A stretch of 64,000 bases of DNA from Oscillospiraceae bacterium. GTDB taxonomy: Bacteria > Bacillota > Clostridia > Oscillospirales > Oscillospiraceae. The notes below the pieces were generated by a model that saw only the letters and a program-made list of their open reading frames with translations, made no database searches and was not told where the DNA came from. Location of the stretch: contig WQXY01000011.1 in assembly GCA_009781515.1 (NCBI GenBank), forward strand, positions 1 to 64,000. The letters run 5' to 3'. The position numbers were made by a program, and so were the translations under genes. Shown here one piece after another: positions 49,835 through 58,954 of this stretch (position 1 is its first letter; each line of letters begins with the position of its first letter).

Positions 49835-49865
49835 AAAAGTCCTGCCGAAAGGCAGGGCTTTGTTT
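49835..49865 (+). terminator. Intrinsic terminator of telA
   Basis: CCTGCC (49841-49846), GAAA and GGCAGG (49851-49856) form the core, extended by AAAG/CTTT. It is followed by GCTTTGTTT, 24 bp after the stop. Confidence 0.8.
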
Positions 49866-49959
49866 GAGTGGATTGAAGGCAGGGCGGTGTATCCTGCATC
49901 TCAGGTTCCTCTTTCGAGGAGTGTCGGGAACCATTTCCGACCTCAACAATCCAACACTC
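49866..49959. ncRNA. Candidate structured RNA or cloverleaf element
   Basis: About 94 bases can fold into a cloverleaf. A closing stem pairs GAGTG with CACTC, GATTG with CAATC and AGG with CCT (49866-49879 with 49941-49959). Three arms are GCAGG/CCTGC (49879-49883, 49893-49897), TCCTC-TTTC-GAGGA (49907-49920) and an 8-bp arm GTCGGGAA-CCA-TTTCCGAC (49923-49941). It is not a tRNA: no TTCGA loop or CCA is present. The rest of the gap to 50153 is AT-rich with nothing recognised. Transcription is not shown. Confidence 0.4.
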
Positions 49960-50153
49960 AATGTACTGTTACAATAGCACATATCTATCATGTTGTCAAT
50001 ATATTCAATGCATTTATAGTGTTTTCTCTTTATCAAATGTTTCAGCAAACCTTTTGAGCGATATATCGCTTGAGAACCAAGATTTATACCAAGAATTTTG
50101 TTATATTCAGTTTTATAGTTGCCTACCACGAGCAAGTTTTCATTCATAATCAT

Positions 50154-50996
50154 TCACATCAGGGGGTATATAGACTTGCGGAGGTCGCAGGCGGTGGGGA
50201 AGCGGTTTTCCGGTTTTTTTCTCATACAGCGCTGCACAATTTTTGCCACTTCACCAAGCTCACTGCCAAGATTTATAGCAACTGCTTCATCGTCTGCCGA
50301 TATCGGCGGACGTTTTCCTGTGATCAGATGAAACATTGTTGCACCGAGGCTGTATATATCGGAAAGCTTCCAGTCAATTTGATTAATTTCCGATTTGCGG
50401 ACATAGATAGGCTGCGGCTCAGCAACACAAAGCGTATTTGCCCGGTTAATATCATCACAAAACTTAAAATACAAATACTGCTCGGGTGATGCATAACCCA
50501 AGCTTCGGTGTACTATTTTTGTATTATTGCCACTGACAAAAGCGGCATTAAAGTCAATAAGGCACACATCACCGTCCGGCATAAGCATGATATTTGCTGG
50601 CTTAATGTCACGGTGGCACACATTTTGTTTGTGTATAGCCTCCAAGGCACCGGCAAGCTGATAGTACCACTTGACTATCTGCGTTTCAGAAAACATTCTT
50701 CCGAGTTTAAGAATTTTATCCAAGCTGTCACCTTCAATATATTCCATGACGGTGTAACTGCTTTTGTCTTCCATTAGAAAATCAAAAACCTGCGGCACAT
50801 ACAAACTCTTTACATTCTTCAAAGCTTCAATTTCATTTCTGTGAACCTCGATTGCTCTGAGAGTGCTATCCTTTAATTCCTTGATAACTATATGTTTTCT
50901 AAGTCTTTTGTGCCAAGCTTTGTAAACAGCTCCGCTTGCTCCCGAGCCAAGCTTCGTTTCTATATAATATGACTGCTCCAATTTACTCCCATACAT
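50154..50996 (-). CDS. Eukaryotic-type serine/threonine protein kinase (short)
   Basis: The 280-residue kinase domain has the glycine loop LGSGASGAVYKA, the lysine in IVIKEL, and the catalytic loop CHRDIKPANIML. The magnesium motif reads DFN (CLIDFNAAFV) instead of DFG. No transmembrane segment or PASTA domain follows, so it is cytoplasmic. The ATG at 50996 has GGGAG six bases upstream and overlaps the FHA gene by 14 bp. The FHA protein is the likely phosphorylation reader or substrate. It is the last gene of the Tad pilus operon, suggesting control of pilus assembly (inference). Confidence 0.88.
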   Translation of the reverse strand: MYGSKLEQSYYIETKLGSGASGAVYKAWHKRLRKHIVIKELKDSTLRAIEVHRNEIEALKNVKSLYVPQVFDFLMEDKSSYTVMEYIEGDSLDKILKLGRMFSETQIVKWYYQLAGALEAIHKQNVCHRDIKPANIMLMPDGDVCLIDFNAAFVSGNNTKIVHRSLGYASPEQYLYFKFCDDINRANTLCVAEPQPIYVRKSEINQIDWKLSDIYSLGATMFHLITGKRPPISADDEAVAINLGSELGEVAKIVQRCMRKKPENRFPTACDLRKSIYPLM

Positions 50997-52092
50997 AGTC
51001 TGCTCCCATGTTACCAAATGATACACGGCTGCCTGCTGTAAGTTCATGCTGTGTGTTCGGCGGCAGTTTTTTATCATTAATAAACGTTCCTGCACTTGAT
51101 GATAAATCTATTATCTTATAAACGGAGCCTTCACGTTCTATTACGGCATGGCGGCGGCTGACCGCTTTTGTTTTTTTGTCAAACTCGAAGCTTGACTGCT
51201 TTTTCCCGACACTTGCATCAAATCGTCCGATTGTAAACATACCGCCGTCCGATACCTCTACATCAATTATTTGCGGCATACTTGCTTTACCGACGAGGCG
51301 AAACCCCGGTCCGCTTCTAAGTTCTTTAGTTTCCTGTGTATTATCAATACTCTCCTGTGGCTTTTCTTGTGCCGCCGGGGGCAAATTAACAGGCACAACA
51401 TTTTTGTATCCGTTGTGTTTAGTTTCCTTTTCTTTCTTATGTCGGGAGCCAAAAACCTTAAAGCCGCTTTTTTCTTCGTCTGCGATATCCGCGACAGACA
51501 GCCCGTCGATTTCATCTAACACCTCTGTCTCTTGAATAGCTTGAGGCGGTGTGTATTCCATAAGCATTTTCAGAAAATCACGTGGATTAAAATCATTTAT
51601 AATCGAACGAAGCACCTTATTTTCCAATACGGGGTCAGATACTGTAATATTTTTTGCAACAGTAATTGCCATATCGTTAAACGCCTCAAAGCTTGAACAT
51701 TCACACTTTGACGGAATGTATATGTATACAACTGTCTTTTTGCTCTTGTCGTAATACAAATAATCGGTGCAAAGAACAAATGAGCGCGAATTCATATGCC
51801 AATCGCCGCACTCAAGAAGAGGGCTGAGCATACTGCGCCACATTGTCATATACTCCGTATGGGTTACATCACCATAAAAATACTGCAGTTTGCAAAGCGA
51901 ACCGACCTTGTATGTAAACTCCACCTGCCCGTTAATACATTTATAATTAAACGGCATAATAAACTGCGGACAATCCTTTTGAATTGTATGGAGTGCATTT
52001 TGGTCTAAGTCACTATCCGAAATACTTGTAACTAAGTATGTTCCCGTCAAAAAATCATTTCTGCTTTCAATTTTGCAATTTATACTACTCAT
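50983..52092 (-). CDS. FHA-domain protein with N-terminal DUF6382-like region
   Basis: The 369-residue soluble protein has an N-terminal domain (about 1-175; YLVTSISDSDLDQ to MLMEYTPP) like DUF6382, a charged linker, and a C-terminal FHA domain. The latter has FTIGRFDAS, SRRHAVIEREGSVYKIIDLSS and AGTFINDKKL, the residues that bind phosphothreonine. It sits between a WG-repeat gene (4-bp overlap) and a Ser/Thr kinase. Similar kinase-FHA pairs occur beside Tad and type VII secretion loci. Confidence 0.85.
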   Translation of the reverse strand: MSSINCKIESRNDFLTGTYLVTSISDSDLDQNALHTIQKDCPQFIMPFNYKCINGQVEFTYKVGSLCKLQYFYGDVTHTEYMTMWRSMLSPLLECGDWHMNSRSFVLCTDYLYYDKSKKTVVYIYIPSKCECSSFEAFNDMAITVAKNITVSDPVLENKVLRSIINDFNPRDFLKMLMEYTPPQAIQETEVLDEIDGLSVADIADEEKSGFKVFGSRHKKEKETKHNGYKNVVPVNLPPAAQEKPQESIDNTQETKELRSGPGFRLVGKASMPQIIDVEVSDGGMFTIGRFDASVGKKQSSFEFDKKTKAVSRRHAVIEREGSVYKIIDLSSSAGTFINDKKLPPNTQHELTAGSRVSFGNMGADYVWE

Positions 52093-53402
52093 AATGTAGC
52101 TCCTCTCTTGTATTCGATTAATGTAATAAGCTGCCAGCCCCTCTCGGTCAAAACAGGCGCCGAGCCGCCTGAAAAGCTTTTTGCTTCCACAAAAACAGCG
52201 TCAATTACCACCTGCCCGTTAATGCTGATATATCCCCATAAGTCACCGATTTTTACCGCAGCAAGGTGCTGCCCGAATGAAAGTGCGTCATCAAAGATAA
52301 AATCAACTTTTACGTCACCGCCTGTATCAATAAATCCCCATTTATTCTCTTTTTTTACAGCTGCGTATCCCTCATCGGAAAACGGGCGTGCATCCTGATA
52401 TCTATCACTCAAAAAACCTTTTGCCGTGCGCAGATAAACATTATCACCGCTTCGCACAAAAACCGCTCCTTGTGCATAGCAACGCCCAAGTTCATCTGTT
52501 ATTACCCCGTCATATTCAGGCAAAATGAGCCAGTTCATTTTCGTATCAATAACTCCCCAACTGCCGTTTGCTTTTGCAGCCGCATATCCTCCGCTGTACA
52601 TACCAATATCTTCAAACACATTTGTACCTGTTTGGAAGTTTTCGCTCGCACGATACCACCCGTCAGGACGAAGCAGCGAAACCCTGTTTTCGGCAAGATT
52701 GGAAAAGTCCTGTACGTCACTTGAAGCGAGTGCAATGCGGTTATTATTTTTATCGACGGCATAAATAACGCTGTCCTTTTTAACAACCGCTCTGCCGTTT
52801 GAAAAGGTGCTTATCTTTTCATATTCGCATGGAATAAGCACCCCGCCGTCAACACTTGCTATTCCCCACTTTTCCCCCTGCCGCACTTGTATGGTTTGGT
52901 TATATATTGCCGCTGTCTCGTCATAGGTAGTGCGGCTTATGTCGAAAGCATATCTGCAGCCCTCGTAAACTCTTTTGATGTCGCTGTTTTCTGTGCGATG
53001 TATTGCATTTTTCAGGATTTCATATGCTTTTTGCTTTGCATTTGTGCTCAAATAATACTCGGCGGCTTCAATAAAAACCTCGGGCGGACAGTTTTTTCTG
53101 CTCATTTGTTTTTCGAGCAGGCTTATGTATTTACGCGAAAAACCTTTACTTTCAATCAGATGCAAGTACATTTCTTTAAGCTCATTTTCTGCCGTGATTG
53201 TGTGCGCACCGTCATATCCTGCAGCTTCCTCAAGCAAAGAAGCTGCCATAATATATATGCCGTCATTTATATACTCTCTTGCTCGTCCGATAAGAATTTG
53301 TTGTTTTTCGGCTGTTGATTTGGTGCTCAAAACAACAACCCACGACAAAATTATTAGGACGGCACACCCTGCTGCAATTAATAGGATAATTTTTCTGTTC
53401 AT
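52089..53402 (-). CDS. Membrane-anchored WG-repeat protein
   Basis: An N-terminal helix (about residues 5-27) is followed by a TPR-like helical region (about 35-160). Then come WG repeats (KWGIASVDGGVLIPCEYEKI, SWGVIDTKMNWLILPEYDGV, KWGFIDTGGDVKVDFIFDDA, LWGYISINGQVVIDAVF). WG repeats form beta-rich extracellular binding surfaces. It overlaps both neighbours by four bases (prepilin peptidase and FHA gene), which ties it to the pilus operon. The ligand is unknown. Confidence 0.83.
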   Translation of the reverse strand: MNRKIILLIAAGCAVLIILSWVVVLSTKSTAEKQQILIGRAREYINDGIYIMAASLLEEAAGYDGAHTITAENELKEMYLHLIESKGFSRKYISLLEKQMSRKNCPPEVFIEAAEYYLSTNAKQKAYEILKNAIHRTENSDIKRVYEGCRYAFDISRTTYDETAAIYNQTIQVRQGEKWGIASVDGGVLIPCEYEKISTFSNGRAVVKKDSVIYAVDKNNNRIALASSDVQDFSNLAENRVSLLRPDGWYRASENFQTGTNVFEDIGMYSGGYAAAKANGSWGVIDTKMNWLILPEYDGVITDELGRCYAQGAVFVRSGDNVYLRTAKGFLSDRYQDARPFSDEGYAAVKKENKWGFIDTGGDVKVDFIFDDALSFGQHLAAVKIGDLWGYISINGQVVIDAVFVEAKSFSGGSAPVLTERGWQLITLIEYKRGATL

Positions 53403-53839
53403 GTCAAAAACACTGCTATCACTATGCCGACAAGCAAAAACGGAGCAAGCGGCATTTTGTCCTTTCGTGTAATTTTTTTCAGCAATATGAGTACAACTCC
53501 GGTCAGTGCGGCAAGAAGACTTCCAAAAAATATGGAGGCGATAGTGCTGCCAAGCCCTAAAAACAATCCTGCAGCCGCAATAAATTTTACGTCACCTCCG
53601 CCTAATCCCTCTCGGCTGATAAGATAAACCGCTGCAAATATCCCTGTGCCGATAAAAAGACCAAACCCTGCGTCAATCAAAAGTGCAACAGCTCTGTCGG
53701 TTTCAACAAAAAATAAAATAACTACTATTAAAAGCCATGTGCAAAACATAAAAAGTATGAGTAAATTCGGGATAATACGAAGCTTAATGTCGTATATTGC
53801 GGCAATAACGGCAAAAACAATAATAAGTATCTGCATCAT
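53399..53839 (-). CDS. tadV: Prepilin peptidase TadV/CpaA type (A24 family)
   Basis: The 146-residue membrane protein has an aspartate in AAIYDIKLRIIPN and the GxGD-type motif GLGGGDVKFIAAAGLFLG, the two catalytic aspartates of type IV prepilin peptidases. It lacks the methylase domain, as usual for TadV. It cleaves Flp pilin and TadE/F pseudopilins after glycine at the membrane. The start ATG (53839) overlaps the upstream stop and has AGAGGG. Confidence 0.9.
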   Translation of the reverse strand: MMQILIIVFAVIAAIYDIKLRIIPNLLILFMFCTWLLIVVILFFVETDRAVALLIDAGFGLFIGTGIFAAVYLISREGLGGGDVKFIAAAGLFLGLGSTIASIFFGSLLAALTGVVLILLKKITRKDKMPLAPFLLVGIVIAVFLT

Positions 53840-54459
53840 CTTCTGTATCCCTCTCCGCTCCCTGTGAGCCATGCTTTTGTAACAACTGTCTGACTTAAAC
53901 GAAGTGTCGGCGTAAACGGTAATCTTAGTGCGCCGAAGGTATATTCAACTTCATATTGAACCGTCAGCTTTACATTTTCGTTCTTGTCAATAATGATACA
54001 ATCCGTCAAGTTAAATTCTGTTACTCTCACATTTTCTAAATACAACTGTGCGGATGTGTCACCATTTTTCAGATAACTCATAATTAAAGGTTTTATCATC
54101 TCTGCCGCAGCTAAGCTTTTTAGTTCATTTATTCCGAAATTCATTAAGCCTTTGAGCATTGTGTCCGGGTCATCTGTCAGCGCTTCAATGCCGCTGCCTA
54201 CCGAGCTGATTGATTTACCAAACTCATGTGCTTTTTCATCAAGTATTGCTAAATCATCTGCCAAACCTACTTTTTCCAATACATATGTATACATTGATAT
54301 TGTGAGCGCCGTTTGTGTCAGCGCATGGTGGATACGAGACTGCAGCGTAATTATATTGACCAAGCTTAATATTGACACTACAAGTAAAACAAACGGGATA
54401 AATGTACCGACCGTTTCAACAACAATATATCCTCTCTCATCATTTCGTTTAATTTTCAC
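53836..54459 (-). CDS. TadE/TadF-like pseudopilin
   Basis: The 207-residue protein has a class III leader: ERG followed by YIVVETVGTFIPFVLLVVSIL, with glutamate at mature position 5 (G|YIVVE). The rest is an extracellular mixed domain. Such minor pseudopilins form the tip or base of Tad pili after TadV cleavage. It begins 3 bp after the stop of the large DUF5702-like gene. Confidence 0.8.
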   Translation of the reverse strand: MKIKRNDERGYIVVETVGTFIPFVLLVVSILSLVNIITLQSRIHHALTQTALTISMYTYVLEKVGLADDLAILDEKAHEFGKSISSVGSGIEALTDDPDTMLKGLMNFGINELKSLAAAEMIKPLIMSYLKNGDTSAQLYLENVRVTEFNLTDCIIIDKNENVKLTVQYEVEYTFGALRLPFTPTLRLSQTVVTKAWLTGSGEGYRR

Positions 54460-54461
54460 CG

Positions 54462-57029
54462 TCAGTACCCTCTGTGGTTTGTTTGTGTAACGGGCATTGT
54501 TTGCGGCATACCAATACCTCTTGCATTTGAAAAACCTTGAGCAAATATCATTGACAAAAACAACATTCGCATGTCAACCGTTGTTGTTATACTAAAATCG
54601 GTTTTCATATCTTCCATTTTGAAACTGTCTGATGCCGATAAAGCCTCTGTCATTTTTTTCTCGTCACAGAAAAGACCGCCTTGATAATTTATAATGTTCC
54701 ATTCAATCAGGTTTGCGGTACGCTCGGTCAGTTGCGTAGCTGCTCCCTCTCCCGCAATTCCTTTTGTTAAGAAGAAAAACAGCAGGTAATTTGAATATGT
54801 TATCCCTTTATTATCGGAGCTTTCATTGCTGCTGACCGTATCGGACATTACATCCGATAATGCTTTCACTATGCCGCTCGGACTGCATTTCCACTGCGTT
54901 TTGCTCTTTATGAGAGGAAGCTTATAACCTGCACGAAGTGTTGCAAGGTCTATTGCCGCTTCGGCTGCAACAAAGGCAGCTCTCGCCAGTTCCCCGAGAA
55001 TCACCCCAATCGGAGGGCACCATGAAAATGCCGCACGGATACCGTTTACTATAAGTGTGACTTCGGTAACACTAAAAACAGTGATGTAATTGCAAATGAT
55101 GCGTACTATGTATATAAGATTTGATACGGCACTGAGATTTTTGCCCGCGTTTTCATTTCCGTTGTAAAGATACTCCCACTCAGAATGGAAAAAGTAGTTC
55201 ACCTCGGGACTTATAGGAATACCTGAAATTGATTTTGGAAAGCCGATGCCTGATATATCATCTATTTTCTTGCCTGTTATGTCCGGTCTTGCCGTTGTGT
55301 AATTTGAAAACATTGATGTGCAGTACGTGAGCAGCAGCAGATAGTCACCTGCTTTTGCCACACTGCTGTAAGGATTTGAAATTACGTCCGCCACAGGGTG
55401 GTTTGCCGCTTGCGAAACCGACTGCGATATCTTGCTTGTGTTTGGGATATCACTGCCGCCGCCGCTGCTGCTTTTTATGTAATCTGCACCAAGCGAGCTG
55501 TTTGACATGCCTGCATAAGCATCACTTACAAGACTTGTAAGCTGATCAATCATGCCGCGCTGTTTTGCTTCCGTGTTTTTCCCGCCCGCCTCTTTCTGTC
55601 CGTCGTATAAAGCAATCGGAGGAGTTGCAGGTTGGTTCATCATTTGTGTGAGTTCCTCGAAGAACTCCTTGTTTTTGCCTTCCCAATCGCCGAATTTCTT
55701 AAAGCCCGCGGGAACCTGATATGTGACATTATCCGTTGTATATCCGCCAAGCGTTGATGCCAAGCTGCTGCTTGCCGATGTGCCGGCAGACAGAGCAAGC
55801 CTTACATTTGTGCTTACATTTTCAAGCTGCGTACGCGAGAGCCTCGGGTCAGACGCCCTGTTTCTGTTTCTGTATTCAACATTTTTTAGCAGGTCTTTCA
55901 CCGTTACATCTATATAATAGTAACCACCGTCTTTGAAGGTTTTTGCCATGCCCTCAACATTGTCCCACCTTAATATGTCGCGATATGTTTTTATCAGCGG
56001 CTTGACTGCCGCTTTAAGCTCATCGTTGCAATCGCCGTTTATAACACGCTTTTCAAGTGCGTCAATTTTTCGGGCAAGCTCATCTTTTATGCTGTCGACC
56101 TGACGGGCGATTGACACAACCTTGTCAAACTCCGCCTTAAACCTGTCAACATTATTTATTGCATTATCTATTGTTGCATTTAAGCCTTGCCTTGTTGAGG
56201 GAGTACCACGCCAGTCACCGTTGCTCCAATTTGTCCCCACTTTGCCGCCCACCGTGCAGGACTTGATATTTGCAAGAATTGCACGGTATTTTGCGGCAAA
56301 ATCAGCTTTTTTATCAGTGTCTTCCGTTTTTTCCCAGTCTTCATAACATTTCTTTAAGTCTGCAAACTGCACCCGCAAGCGGTTGAGGTCTGCAGACACA
56401 GTACCAACCGTATATCCCGCAATACCGTAGCCCACTTGGTCGCAACGGTCAGCGGCTACAATGGCATTGTAGAGTTCCTTATACTTCTCATGGATTTTTG
56501 CAATAGTATCGTCAATATCTAATTTATCCCCTATCACTCCTGTATCTTCCTTAAAGGAGCTTGAACCGATAAGGTCAAGCAGTTCCTTGACAATTATCAC
56601 AGGTGCACGGTATTTCATGTATTCTTCAATTTGTCTGCGAAGAACATCGGGATTACGGAGGTTTTTTCCGTCAGAAAAATGCAAGTCTTCGATTTTTATG
56701 TTACTGCCGTAAAACAGCTGCAAAGTACCGATAGATGTGTCCTTGCTTTTTTCGCCAAAAACCGATACTTGTATGTATTCATCAAGCAAATCGGCCAAAA
56801 CAGGGTCATTTTTTGCGACACCAAACACTCCATACAGGTCATAAAGCAAAGCATTATACTGTGAGAGCACCGAGTTTGCCGCAAGCTGATTTGCATCATC
56901 GGCTATACTTCGCGCAGTATGAAGCCTTGCAACATCAACAGCCGTTCCGCTGATGAGTATCGCAGGTATCAGTAGCAGCGTAACAAACACCGTCACTGCT
57001 CCTTTTGTGTTTTGCAAAAAGTTTTTCAT
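54462..57029 (-). CDS. Large TadG/DUF5702-like pilus-associated protein
   Basis: The 855-residue protein starts with a pilin-like leader and helix (NTKGAVTVFVTLLLIPAILISG) that lacks Glu5. A long ectodomain has helical and Ser/Gly-rich parts (for example SSSGGGSDIPNTSKIS). The opening and length fit the DUF5702 family found in Firmicute Tad loci, where it takes the place of TadG. It probably extends from the pilus base through the cell wall. It is translated right after the TadE gene. Confidence 0.75.
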   Translation of the reverse strand: MKNFLQNTKGAVTVFVTLLLIPAILISGTAVDVARLHTARSIADDANQLAANSVLSQYNALLYDLYGVFGVAKNDPVLADLLDEYIQVSVFGEKSKDTSIGTLQLFYGSNIKIEDLHFSDGKNLRNPDVLRRQIEEYMKYRAPVIIVKELLDLIGSSSFKEDTGVIGDKLDIDDTIAKIHEKYKELYNAIVAADRCDQVGYGIAGYTVGTVSADLNRLRVQFADLKKCYEDWEKTEDTDKKADFAAKYRAILANIKSCTVGGKVGTNWSNGDWRGTPSTRQGLNATIDNAINNVDRFKAEFDKVVSIARQVDSIKDELARKIDALEKRVINGDCNDELKAAVKPLIKTYRDILRWDNVEGMAKTFKDGGYYYIDVTVKDLLKNVEYRNRNRASDPRLSRTQLENVSTNVRLALSAGTSASSSLASTLGGYTTDNVTYQVPAGFKKFGDWEGKNKEFFEELTQMMNQPATPPIALYDGQKEAGGKNTEAKQRGMIDQLTSLVSDAYAGMSNSSLGADYIKSSSGGGSDIPNTSKISQSVSQAANHPVADVISNPYSSVAKAGDYLLLLTYCTSMFSNYTTARPDITGKKIDDISGIGFPKSISGIPISPEVNYFFHSEWEYLYNGNENAGKNLSAVSNLIYIVRIICNYITVFSVTEVTLIVNGIRAAFSWCPPIGVILGELARAAFVAAEAAIDLATLRAGYKLPLIKSKTQWKCSPSGIVKALSDVMSDTVSSNESSDNKGITYSNYLLFFFLTKGIAGEGAATQLTERTANLIEWNIINYQGGLFCDEKKMTEALSASDSFKMEDMKTDFSITTTVDMRMLFLSMIFAQGFSNARGIGMPQTMPVTQTNHRGY

Positions 57030-57035
57030 TAGTCT

Positions 57036-57704
57036 TTACCAACCCAATATTGATTTCACCCTGCCGCCAAACGAACTGATGGCACTCCCAACATCATTTA
57101 GTCCGAATTTGTTACTGATAAATCCGACAAATTCGCTTGCTATGTCCACATTTCGTATAAATTCATCAGCATTTGTTACAACTGCTTTTGATGTTGCTGT
57201 CACGGTAATGGTTTTCGGAAACCCGATAAACGATAAATCCACCGGCATCGGGTAGTGCCGCGACGCAGTTATTACAACTTCTTTGTAGATAAAGCTGTTA
57301 TCAAGACTGCATACAACTGACAGCTCTCCCGCTTTTGAGCTGATGCTTCGGCTCTCCAAGCTTGCAACAATTTTCTCACCCTTGGTTTGAACATCACTGC
57401 TTGCAGCGAAAATACCCGCATATACATTTGTCAGCTTGTCCTTATTTGTATGACGATAGTACGACATGCCTGTTTCATCAAAAAATAACCATGTGTCACT
57501 GATTTCGGTGGCAACAGCGGTTGCGGCGTATTGTGTTGCCCTCTGCAAAACCGCTTGCGCCGGAAGATATAACGAGAGCAACACAAGAGCGGCAAACACC
57601 ATTGTCATAATCGGGAAAAGGATTGTTGCTTCAACCACAGCGTCACCGCGGCTATCGCGCAGCTCTATGATATAGAGCTTGCATTTCCTGTGATTTGTTC
57701 CCAA
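57036..57704 (-). CDS. tadE: TadE-like pseudopilin with non-ATG start
   Basis: The class III leader is clear: RDSRG|DAVVEATILFPIMTMVFAALVLLSLYL has Glu5, and the rest (about 170 residues) is extracellular. The frame continues upstream through the Flp-like gene, but that overlap is not real coding. Possible starts are TTG at 57704 (after GGAAG), or ATA/CTG codons at 57668 and 57662, closer to the leader. TTG is used here, giving 222 residues. Coupling to the Flp stop at 57665 is likely. Confidence 0.75.
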   Translation of the reverse strand: MGTNHRKCKLYIIELRDSRGDAVVEATILFPIMTMVFAALVLLSLYLPAQAVLQRATQYAATAVATEISDTWLFFDETGMSYYRHTNKDKLTNVYAGIFAASSDVQTKGEKIVASLESRSISSKAGELSVVCSLDNSFIYKEVVITASRHYPMPVDLSFIGFPKTITVTATSKAVVTNADEFIRNVDIASEFVGFISNKFGLNDVGSAISSFGGRVKSILGW

Positions 57705-57853
57705 AGGTCTTCCAACCAGTCTCCCAAAAACACCCAAATAATCACGATTGCAAGCACTGCAACCAATATGAGCAGTATCGCCACAACCACTCCCGAGAGC
57801 CCTCTCTCGTCTTTTTTTAAGCCTTGAAAAAAACCTGTAATTTTGCTCCACAT
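57665..57853 (-). CDS. Flp1-like type IVb pilin
   Basis: The 62-residue protein is the candidate major pilin: a basic leader ending KKDERG, then LSGVVVAILLILVAVLAIVIIWVFLG and a short acidic end. The processing site G|LSGVV matches TadV substrates. Mature position 5 is valine rather than the glutamate needed in most pilins. It sits between tadC and tadE as in other Tad loci. Several copies of pilin genes are common, but only this one is present. Confidence 0.8.
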   Translation of the reverse strand: MWSKITGFFQGLKKDERGLSGVVVAILLILVAVLAIVIIWVFLGDWLEDLWEQITGNASSIS

Positions 57854-57888
57854 TTACCTTTCCCTCCTTTCCATAGTCTCTAAACTTC

Positions 57889-58944
57889 TTATAATCCTGA
57901 AAAGTTCATGGCTATCGGAACCATAAGCATCACTAAGATTGCGAGAAATAAAAGCATTGTCGGTATCATCAGCTTTGAATTTGCTTTTTCCGCATCACGC
58001 TTTGCCGTGTGCCGCCGCTCCCGCCATGCTTCATATGCCATATCTTTGAGCAGTCGTCCGATTTCTTTGTTTCCTTTTGACAGATTTTGCATTATTGCAG
58101 AGGCAAGCTTTGCACTTTCTTTTGTATTGCAGCGGTTTATGAAGTTGCTGTAAGCCACCTGCGGACTGACCAAGTTATCAAGCTCCTTTGATGTCCGCCG
58201 CATTTCAATATACAGCTCCAATTCCTGAGAAAATGCCGTTTCTTTCCACGCTGTGTCCATAATCATGCCCGATGTAACAAGAAGTGCAAGCTTTGATACC
58301 ACACCCGGGAACTGCCTTATGATTGCATTTTGCCGCTTTTTGACCAAATCACTAAGCTCGTCATATATGGCATAAACTAAAACGAAAATTAATCCTTTAC
58401 CAATTCCTAAAACCGCCACTCCTGCCGATGTGCTTTCCGCGCCGAGCAGTAAAACAGCAATAATTAATGTAAATGCAGTGCCGATAATCGGGTATGAGAG
58501 CATTTTTGCAAGAAGCTGCTTTGTTTTGTAAGGTGCGTACTTTTTTCCGTATAGCTCAGAGCACTTTGTCAAAATTGTTTTATGGATACCGCTTTTTCCA
58601 ATCTCCTCTATCTCACGCTGCAGCACATATCCCGGCAGTACAAACGGATTTAAGCCTTTGAAACTTCCGCTTTGCAGTCCGTTTGTTTCCTGTTTCAGCT
58701 TTTCATGCTTTTTGTTTATATTGCCGCCTGCCAAAAACTTCATGACAGTAAGCGTAATGCCGCTATACATCGACAGCCTTTCGCTGTCATTGCCGCTTTT
58801 TATCATCAGCTTTCGCATTTCAATTCGGTTGTCAAGAACCTTTGCGTTTGCCACGCAATTCCAATCCGCACAGCTTGCTCTGCCAAGGAGCACAAGCCAT
58901 GCCACAGTCAGTACCGTTGCAATTATTAAGAGAAATATTGTCAT
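57889..58944 (-). CDS. tadC: Tad pilus inner-membrane platform protein TadC (GspF family)
   Basis: The 351-residue type II secretion F-family protein has four hydrophobic helices, including an N-terminal one (MTIFLLIIATVLTVAWLVLL) and a pair near the C terminus. The GspF core reads FPGVVSKLALLVTSGMIMDTAWKET. The ATG at 58944 follows AGGA by eight bases; the open frame extends further upstream but overlaps tadB and is not used. TadC and TadB form the membrane platform for the ATPase. Confidence 0.85.
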   Translation of the reverse strand: MTIFLLIIATVLTVAWLVLLGRASCADWNCVANAKVLDNRIEMRKLMIKSGNDSERLSMYSGITLTVMKFLAGGNINKKHEKLKQETNGLQSGSFKGLNPFVLPGYVLQREIEEIGKSGIHKTILTKCSELYGKKYAPYKTKQLLAKMLSYPIIGTAFTLIIAVLLLGAESTSAGVAVLGIGKGLIFVLVYAIYDELSDLVKKRQNAIIRQFPGVVSKLALLVTSGMIMDTAWKETAFSQELELYIEMRRTSKELDNLVSPQVAYSNFINRCNTKESAKLASAIMQNLSKGNKEIGRLLKDMAYEAWRERRHTAKRDAEKANSKLMIPTMLLFLAILVMLMVPIAMNFSGL

Positions 58945-58954
58945 ATTTTGTGTC

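Noticed and set aside
49596..50153. 185-codon open frame on the minus strand overlapping the end of telA
   Set aside because: No Shine-Dalgarno or recognisable family; it overlaps telA, a terminator and the cloverleaf element.
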